This document shows, in pieces, positions 58,420-64,000 of a stretch of 64,000 nucleotides of DNA. A model generated the notes under the pieces. That model did no database searches and had not been told where the DNA came from. It saw only the letters and a list, made by a program, of their open reading frames with translations. The position numbers and the translations under genes were made by a program. The stretch is taken from the NCBI GenBank assembly GCA_963753905.1, contig CAVWDZ010000001.1:1426001-1490000 (forward strand), given 5' to 3'. Positions within the stretch are counted from its first letter, which is position 1; every line of letters starts with the position of its first letter. Source of the DNA: Bog-756 sp963753905. Lineage in GTDB: Bacteria > Actinomycetota > Acidimicrobiia > Acidimicrobiales > RAAP-2.

Positions 58420-61400
58420 TCAGACCGGCGGGTGTGTCGGGATGGTGTAGCACCCGATCGCCCCATTCTCACCAGTGACGAACACCTCGCCGTTGACGAC
58501 GGTGGGGGCAGATTGCAGTGTCCCCCCCGTCGACGCCGTCCAGGCCATTGGCTGGTAATTCTGGTACTTGGTGCCAACCACGGTGCCCGGGTTGAGGTTG
58601 CTGACAACGAAGTCCTGGGCTCCTCCGATGCCGGAGACAGATGCGCCAAAGGACGCCTGGTACGTCACGGCTCCGGTGGTCGGATCCAGGTAGACCTCGG
58701 TCCCGTTGGTTGCCCCGACCACGAGCATGCCAGAGATAAGGACGGCAGAAGCACTCACCGTTTCGCCGACGGAGTAGGTCCAGATCGTTGATCCCGAGGC
58801 CTCATTGAGGGCCAAGACGTCCCCGTCGGAGGACACGATGAAGACTGTTCCCCCGGATATCACCGGAGAGTCACTGACCGCACTTCCGGTCGCCGAGGTC
58901 CACAGCGGTGTGCCCGCAGTCGTGGAGAATGCACTGACGTTGCCCGAAGCGTCACCCACGACAACCACGCCGTTCGACGGATCGACTGCTGGAGAAGATG
59001 TTCCGGGAGCGCCGGCCAGGGTTGCGGTCCAGAGCAGTGCCCCGGTCGTTGCGTTGAGGGCAGACAGGTACCCGTCTTCCGAGGCCACGTAGATATCGGT
59101 CCCGGCGACAGTTGGCGCCGACTCGATGGCCCCGTGGCCGACGGTCGTGGTCCAGGCCAGCTTGCCCGTCGCGGCACTGATGGCGATCACATTGCCCGCC
59201 GCAGTGCCGACAATGACGTGCCCGCCGGTGACTGCCGGTGTTCCCGTGATGGACGACCCGGGGTCGTGGTAGGCCCACATCTGTCGTCCGGTCCCCACGT
59301 TCACCGAGTACACGTCGCCGCCAGTGTCGGCTGCGTACGCCCGATCGTCCACAACGGCGACCGATCCGTCGATCGGAGCAGCGGCCACGAACGACCACGC
59401 CTGCTCGAGGAAGTTCTTCGGCCCGAGCGAGGTAGCCCTCTCGAAGACGTTGTCATTCTGATCGTCGCCCTGGTGGACCGAACTCTGCTCGAACTGGTCC
59501 CACGCATTGGAGACGTAGACGCCGGCGGTGGTCGACTTCTTCGAGGTGGCACCCGTTGCCATCAGGCTCTGCGGACCAAACGCCGCCGAGGCCGGAAGCG
59601 TGACCGTCGTGCTCGGGATCGTGCCGGTAGAGGACGCGGTCAGGGTGGTGACGGTCGCTGTCCCGATGGTAAGGGTGACCCGTTCGCCGTGTCCGAACCC
59701 GCTCCCAGCGATCGTGAACCCAGCGCCTGGCGCGATGAATCGTGTTGACGTCGAGAGCTTCGGTGCCGTGGTGCTCGGGAGCACGGTGAAGGTCGAGCGA
59801 GCAGCAGTTGCCACCCCCTCTTCTGCGGAGCGGTCCGCGATGCCGCTCGCATTGACGGCACTGGCCAGGACTTCCAAGAGACCGCCGCCGGTCCCGACCG
59901 GCACGGTGACCGACCAGCTCGTCTCAGTCGTCCCCGGTGCGGTCAGGACGGCCGGGTTGGGATAGGGGGCAGCGCTCCAGGAACCGGTCGCCGAGTCCCA
60001 CCACCGACCGGTGGAACCTCCTTCCTGGATCGCCACGGTGACCTCGCCGATGTCGGAGGCACTGGTCGCCGATCCGCTGATCGTCAACTTGCCATTCGGA
60101 TTGGCAACGGTGGAGGAGTCCGCCGGAGATGACACAGCCGTCGTGGGCGGAGTGTCGTTCCCGCCTCCCAACCCGAAGTCGTAGACGTAGCCATCCGCCG
60201 AAGAGATGATCAGGTTGCCGTTGGTTTCGCAGGGCGACGCAGCGATGGCTTGACCGGTCTGATAGTCGTAGAGCATGGCCCCGGTCGCCAGTGAGATGGC
60301 ATAGAACTCCCCGTTCACGCTCCCGAAGGCGACGATCTGCTTACCGGCCGGACCGACGATGGCGGGCGAGCCGTCGACCTCCGCACCGTCAGTGAACTGC
60401 CACTGCAGCGCACCAGACACGGCATTGAGGTCGATGACCCCGCCCTGTGGCGCGCCGTTTCCCGAAATACCGAACACGAGGTTCGTGCCGGACAGTGCGG
60501 CTGTCGAAAGGGTGACTCCCCCGAAGTGGTACTGCCAGATCAGGCTCCCCGTGGTCAGGTCCAGCGCGTAGGCGAACCCCGATTTGGCCACCACGTAGGC
60601 GACCCCGTCGGCAAACCCGTTGGCTCCCGGTGGAGAGATCGTAACGCCAGCTCCGACGTCATAGTCGCCCCCGCCCGTTCCCGCGGTTGCATCGTGCCAC
60701 ACCAGAGCACCGGTGACAGCGTCGACCGCGTAGACCTCGCTGTCCGGATTGGACGTCCCAAAGAGGACCAGGGGCTCGCTGGTGGCGTCGACCCCGTAAC
60801 TGATCGGATTCCATATCCCCGTCGAAATCGAGGCCTGCTCGTACGACACGGAGAAGTCAACGGTGCAGTCCGCCTCGTTCACCGCAGTGAGCGGACCGTT
60901 GGTCACACCATTGTCGAGGACCCCGAGGTACACGGTCGGTCGACCACCGGGCGGGGTTGCGAGCGTCGGTTCGGACTCAACGGCCTGGCTGCTGGCGTCG
61001 GTCACCGGAGCTGAGCACTCGGTGGCCCCCGTCGACAGGTTGAGCTTGTAGAGCCTCCCACCCGAGGTCGGGGCAATCCAGACGTTCGAGCCCTCGATCA
61101 GGGGTGTGCTGACGATCTCGCTGCCAAACGAATCGGACCACACGGGCAGACCAGTCGATCGTGCGTAGGCAATGAGGTACCCGGCGTCGTTCGGGACGAG
61201 CACGAGTGTCCGATTGTGGATCGCATCCCAACCCACGACCGGGGACCCCAGGGCTTGCGACCCGGTGTTCTCCATCCACCGGACACCCAGGTTCCCCGCG
61301 TTGGAGGTGGAGAGACTGGGGTCAGTCGAGACACCGGTCAGTTGGGGGTTTTGGTGGATCTCCGGCCAGAGGTACGCGGGCGCGGTTGCTGCTCGCGCCG

Positions 61401-61506
61401 ATGTGCTGGAGGGCTCTGCCCCCGCTCGGGAAGCGATCCCCAGTCCGGCCAGCACCACCGTACCCACGGCAGCCAAACGGACGGCTCGTTCGATCCTCTT
61501 GTTCAC
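58420..61506 (-). CDS. Large secreted protein with two PQQ-like beta-propellers
   Basis: 1028 residues. A signal peptide (VRLAAVGTVVLAGLGIASRAGA, about 9-30) precedes a first propeller at 60-470. Its recurring AVDAVTGALVWHD/ALDLTTGSLIWQYHFGG units match the PQQ-enzyme repeat. An Ig/IPT-like middle region (about 470-690; FTIAGSGFGHGERVTLTIG) leads to a second propeller at 700-1028 with ISAATGKLAWTTTVG, ALNATTGALLWTATL and ALNEASGSTIWTYSVG. No dehydrogenase active-site residues were seen, so a surface scaffold or sensor role is more likely than a PQQ enzyme. GTG start. Confidence 0.85.
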   Translation of the reverse strand: MNKRIERAVRLAAVGTVVLAGLGIASRAGAEPSSTSARAATAPAYLWPEIHQNPQLTGVSTDPSLSTSNAGNLGVRWMENTGSQALGSPVVGWDAIHNRTLVLVPNDAGYLIAYARSTGLPVWSDSFGSEIVSTPLIEGSNVWIAPTSGGRLYKLNLSTGATECSAPVTDASSQAVESEPTLATPPGGRPTVYLGVLDNGVTNGPLTAVNEADCTVDFSVSYEQASISTGIWNPISYGVDATSEPLVLFGTSNPDSEVYAVDAVTGALVWHDATAGTGGGDYDVGAGVTISPPGANGFADGVAYVVAKSGFAYALDLTTGSLIWQYHFGGVTLSTAALSGTNLVFGISGNGAPQGGVIDLNAVSGALQWQFTDGAEVDGSPAIVGPAGKQIVAFGSVNGEFYAISLATGAMLYDYQTGQAIAASPCETNGNLIISSADGYVYDFGLGGGNDTPPTTAVSSPADSSTVANPNGKLTISGSATSASDIGEVTVAIQEGGSTGRWWDSATGSWSAAPYPNPAVLTAPGTTETSWSVTVPVGTGGGLLEVLASAVNASGIADRSAEEGVATAARSTFTVLPSTTAPKLSTSTRFIAPGAGFTIAGSGFGHGERVTLTIGTATVTTLTASSTGTIPSTTVTLPASAAFGPQSLMATGATSKKSTTAGVYVSNAWDQFEQSSVHQGDDQNDNVFERATSLGPKNFLEQAWSFVAAAPIDGSVAVVDDRAYAADTGGDVYSVNVGTGRQMWAYHDPGSSITGTPAVTGGHVIVGTAAGNVIAISAATGKLAWTTTVGHGAIESAPTVAGTDIYVASEDGYLSALNATTGALLWTATLAGAPGTSSPAVDPSNGVVVVGDASGNVSAFSTTAGTPLWTSATGSAVSDSPVISGGTVFIVSSDGDVLALNEASGSTIWTYSVGETVSASAVLISGMLVVGATNGTEVYLDPTTGAVTYQASFGASVSGIGGAQDFVVSNLNPGTVVGTKYQNYQPMAWTASTGGTLQSAPTVVNGEVFVTGENGAIGCYTIPTHPPV

Positions 61507-61741
61507 GGTGGCCCCCCATCGTCAGCCAGCGTCCCCTGCCTGGACCGTACCGAAGAGTTCTCTCCCTGGCTTGACCATGCTGGAACTGAGAAACACTACA
61601 TCGTCACCTGCGCCGAACGCCACTGCCGCGCAAGGCCGATCTCCGATCCGAAGACCGTGGGATCGCCTGGAAACCGGGATCAGGTCACCCGTAGGGCGAT
61701 GTCCGGCGGTGCAATCGTTTCGCCAGGAGGGTGACCCTCAC

Positions 61742-64000
61742 CTACGGGTTCAGGTTGTTCGCGCAAGTGTCACCATCGCTGTTGCTGTTGCTGCCATCTG
61801 GGCAGGTCGTATTCGCCCAGACGACCGAAGTGAGATTCGCCCCGGCGAGATCGACGACGCTCAGGTTCGCTCCGGTTACGTCCGCGCCGGCAAGGTCTGC
61901 GCCCGACAGATTCGTGCTGATGAGGACAGCGTCCATCAGGTTCGCACCCGCCAGATCTACTCCCTGCAGGTAGATACCCAAGAGTTGATCTCCGGAAAGG
62001 TCCGCGCCGGGCCCGAAGAGATAGCCACCCACGATCTTCCAACCCGACGGGAGCATCGTCGCTGGATTAACACTGACGCCTCCCGAACGAACGCCAGCGA
62101 GGTTTGCACCGCTGAGATCGGCACCGGTGAGGTCGGTGCCCTGGAGGTCGAGACCGGACAAATCGGCGCTCCCGAGCTGTGCACTGGACAAGTCGGCACT
62201 CGGACCCACGAGGTAGCCGTCTACCAGAGACCAACCAGCGGGCAAGCCGGCCGGCGTGCCTGTGATGCCACCTGACTGAACCCCCGACAGGATGGCCGTG
62301 CTGAGATCGATCCCCTGAATGTCGACTCCGCTCAGGTTGGCGTTGGAGAGGTTCGCGCCTGGCCCGAGCAGGTAGCCGCTCTCCAGGTACCAGCCATTGG
62401 GCAGGTTCGCCGGTGTCCCCGTGATGCCTCCCGAGAGCACGCCAGTGAGATCGGCACCGGTGAGGTCGGTGCCCGTCAGATCGGCCCCCGTCATCTGGGT
62501 TCCGGACAGTTCGGCGTCGGCCAGTTCGGCGTCGGACAAGTTCGCGTCTAACAATATGGAATCGGCAAGGTTCGACCCTGTGAGATCGGCACTCGACAGG
62601 GTGGAATCCGTCAAGGCGTCACCGCCGAGGTCGAGCCCGGCTAAGTCAGCGTCGGCCAAGGATGCCCCATACAGATCGGCGGTTGGTCCGATGAGATAGC
62701 CCTCGACGAGACGCCAATCCCCAGGCAACGCCGATGGCGTTCCAACAATCGAGCCGGACCCGACTGCAGTGAGAGTGGCACCGGACAGATCGATACCGCT
62801 GAGGTTCGCTTCCGTCAGGTCGGCGTCCGACAGGTCTGCCCCAGGACCCACGAGATAGCCGACGGTGATCCCCCAGCCGTCCGGGAGGTTGGCCGGTATG
62901 CCGGCAATGCTCCCTGACTGAGCTCCAGTGAGCGTGTCCCCGGTCATGTCGGTACCGCTCAGGTTCGCGCTGTTCAAGTTGGCACTCGAGAGATCGGCGT
63001 TCGTGAGATCGTCGGTGGCCAGATCCGTGCCGTAGAAATCGGTCCCCGTGAGGCTGGCCCCTGCAAGGTCGGCCTGATCGAGATAGGTGAAGTCAACGGA
63101 CGCGCCCGACATGTCCGCGCCGGCGAGATCGATTCCGGTCAACGTCTGATTCTCGAGGCTGGCTCCTTGGAGATCCGCACCAGGACCCAGCAGGTAGCCG
63201 CTGATGAGCGACCACTCGGGGGGAAGAGCCGCGGGCGTCCCGGTGATGCCGCCAGAGGACACACCGGTGAGGTCCGCACTCGAGAGATCGGCACCGTTGA
63301 GATCGGCACCGTAGAGGCTTGCGCCGGGACCGACAAAATAGCCATCGGCAACTACCCATCCCCCGGGCAAGGTTGCCGGGGTACCCGTGACCTGTCCTGA
63401 GACCACACCCTGGAGCTGTGCCCCATCGAATTGCGTCCCATTCACGTCGGTTCCCGTCAGTCTCTCCCCAGTGAGGTTCGCATCCGACAGATCGGCACCG
63501 GACAGGACTGCGTCGTAGAGGTACGGCCCACTCAGGTCTGCGCCGGCGAGGTCGGCGTTCGTGAGATTGGCCGCTGCGCCAACCAGATACCCGTCGGCCA
63601 GGATCCAGGCGCTCGGAAGGGCGTCCGGAGTCCCAACGATCCCGCCGGACGAGACGCCGTTCAGGTAACACGTCGACAGGTCGGTGCCCTCGAGATCGAC
63701 ACCGGCAAGGTCGCCCCCGCTGAGATCGGCAGCATAGAGGTCAGCGCCCGGACCGACCAGCCATCCATTGACGATTACTGAACCGGGTGGTTCCTCATCC
63801 GGCAGACCGAGCATCTTGCCCGATCTGATTCCGGTGACCACGGCGCCTGAGAGGTTCGCATCGTCGACGTTCATCCCAGAGAGCCTGGCGTCCGCCAGAT
63901 CTGCGTCGCTCAGATCAGCACTGGTTGCATTGGCATTCGTCAGATTGGCGCCGTCGAGGTCGGCATGGGACAGATCGGCGTTCGAGAGGTCGGTGCGAGA
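61742..64000 (-). CDS. Modular pentapeptide-repeat protein (5' end beyond window)
   Basis: At least 752 residues are visible; the frame is open to the right edge with in-phase repeats, so the N-terminus is missing. The chain is built of A(D/N)LxG-type pentapeptides forming a right-handed quadrilateral beta-helix. It is interrupted nine times by a spacer of about 30 residues of the form SGGITGTPANLPNGWYL...GYLLGPGANL. The end, WANTTCPDGSNSNSDGDTC, is the cysteine-containing cap seen on exported pentapeptide proteins. It is probably secreted or surface-borne. The intergenic gap to the PQQ protein (235 bases) contains nothing recognised. Confidence 0.88.
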   Translation of the reverse strand, partial: SRTDLSNADLSHADLDGANLTNANATSADLSDADLADARLSGMNVDDANLSGAVVTGIRSGKMLGLPDEEPPGSVIVNGWLVGPGADLYAADLSGGDLAGVDLEGTDLSTCYLNGVSSGGIVGTPDALPSAWILADGYLVGAAANLTNADLAGADLSGPYLYDAVLSGADLSDANLTGERLTGTDVNGTQFDGAQLQGVVSGQVTGTPATLPGGWVVADGYFVGPGASLYGADLNGADLSSADLTGVSSGGITGTPAALPPEWSLISGYLLGPGADLQGASLENQTLTGIDLAGADMSGASVDFTYLDQADLAGASLTGTDFYGTDLATDDLTNADLSSANLNSANLSGTDMTGDTLTGAQSGSIAGIPANLPDGWGITVGYLVGPGADLSDADLTEANLSGIDLSGATLTAVGSGSIVGTPSALPGDWRLVEGYLIGPTADLYGASLADADLAGLDLGGDALTDSTLSSADLTGSNLADSILLDANLSDAELADAELSGTQMTGADLTGTDLTGADLTGVLSGGITGTPANLPNGWYLESGYLLGPGANLSNANLSGVDIQGIDLSTAILSGVQSGGITGTPAGLPAGWSLVDGYLVGPSADLSSAQLGSADLSGLDLQGTDLTGADLSGANLAGVRSGGVSVNPATMLPSGWKIVGGYLFGPGADLSGDQLLGIYLQGVDLAGANLMDAVLISTNLSGADLAGADVTGANLSVVDLAGANLTSVVWANTTCPDGSNSNSDGDTCANNLNP

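Noticed and set aside
58420..61506. PQQ-dependent dehydrogenase
   Set aside because: PQQ-like blades are present, but no cofactor or calcium-binding catalytic motif was seen, and there is an Ig-like middle region.
61742..64000. CRISPR-like periodic repeats
   Set aside because: The periodicity is 15 bp, matches pentapeptide codons in one open frame, and has no constant repeat/unique spacer structure.

Overview
The window is high-GC bacterial DNA with the gene content of an actinomycete. I infer a member of Acidimicrobiia or a near relative. The reasons are a TIGR03085-type maleylpyruvate-isomerase-fold protein, MptB/GT87/PIG-V-type polyprenol mannosyltransferases, a DUF512 radical-SAM-like protein beside der, the scpA-scpB-rluB-aroH-tyrA-aroA-cmk-plsC run, tight ATGA/GTGA gene overlaps, and many genes whose -10 box lies 6-9 nt before the start codon (leaderless transcription). 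No rRNA, tRNA, CRISPR array or intact insertion sequence was seen.

Layout. 1-6 kb is loosely packed: a small membrane protein, an AraC regulator with a VOC protein, glyA behind a clear ZTP riboswitch, a decayed tyrosine-recombinase fragment, a secreted galactose-oxidase-like kelch protein and a lipoprotein. 6-19 kb is core housekeeping: DUF512-der-zinc ribbon on the minus strand, ispH-HD-GT2 on the plus strand, the large minus-strand operon from scpA to plsC, and divergent trpS. 19-28 kb holds cell-envelope genes: two GT87 proteins, an MptB-like and a PIG-V-like GT-C transferase, a YfhO-family giant membrane protein and a site-2 protease. 28-38 kb is a second housekeeping run on the minus strand: desaturase, HAD phosphatase, phasin/histone-like protein, tlyA, nadK, recN, pyrG, Nudix, xerD and a DksA-like protein.

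38-48 kb turns to redox and catabolism. It has a DoxX-Rieske fusion, a VOC protein, a sulfotransferase, two SDRs (one frameshifted), two convergent metal-dependent amidohydrolases, an acetoacetate-decarboxylase-like enzyme and a paired MaoC hydratase. Together these look like a CoA-thioester or ring-cleavage degradation module of unknown substrate. 48-64 kb is an accessory stretch rich in exported proteins: lactonase-like, NHL and PQQ-like beta-propellers, a Tat-exported GH78-type rhamnosidase, and a large modular pentapeptide-repeat protein cut by the right edge. Two related 116-residue coiled-coil/HTH proteins are interspersed there.

The strongest less-expected observations are the ZTP riboswitch, the consistent TANNNT-N6-9-start architecture, the internal twin-arginine signal in the DoxX-Rieske fusion, the nine-fold spacer/pentapeptide module, and the catabolic cluster. 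Functions are assigned by recognised motifs and family resemblance only; no database search was possible.
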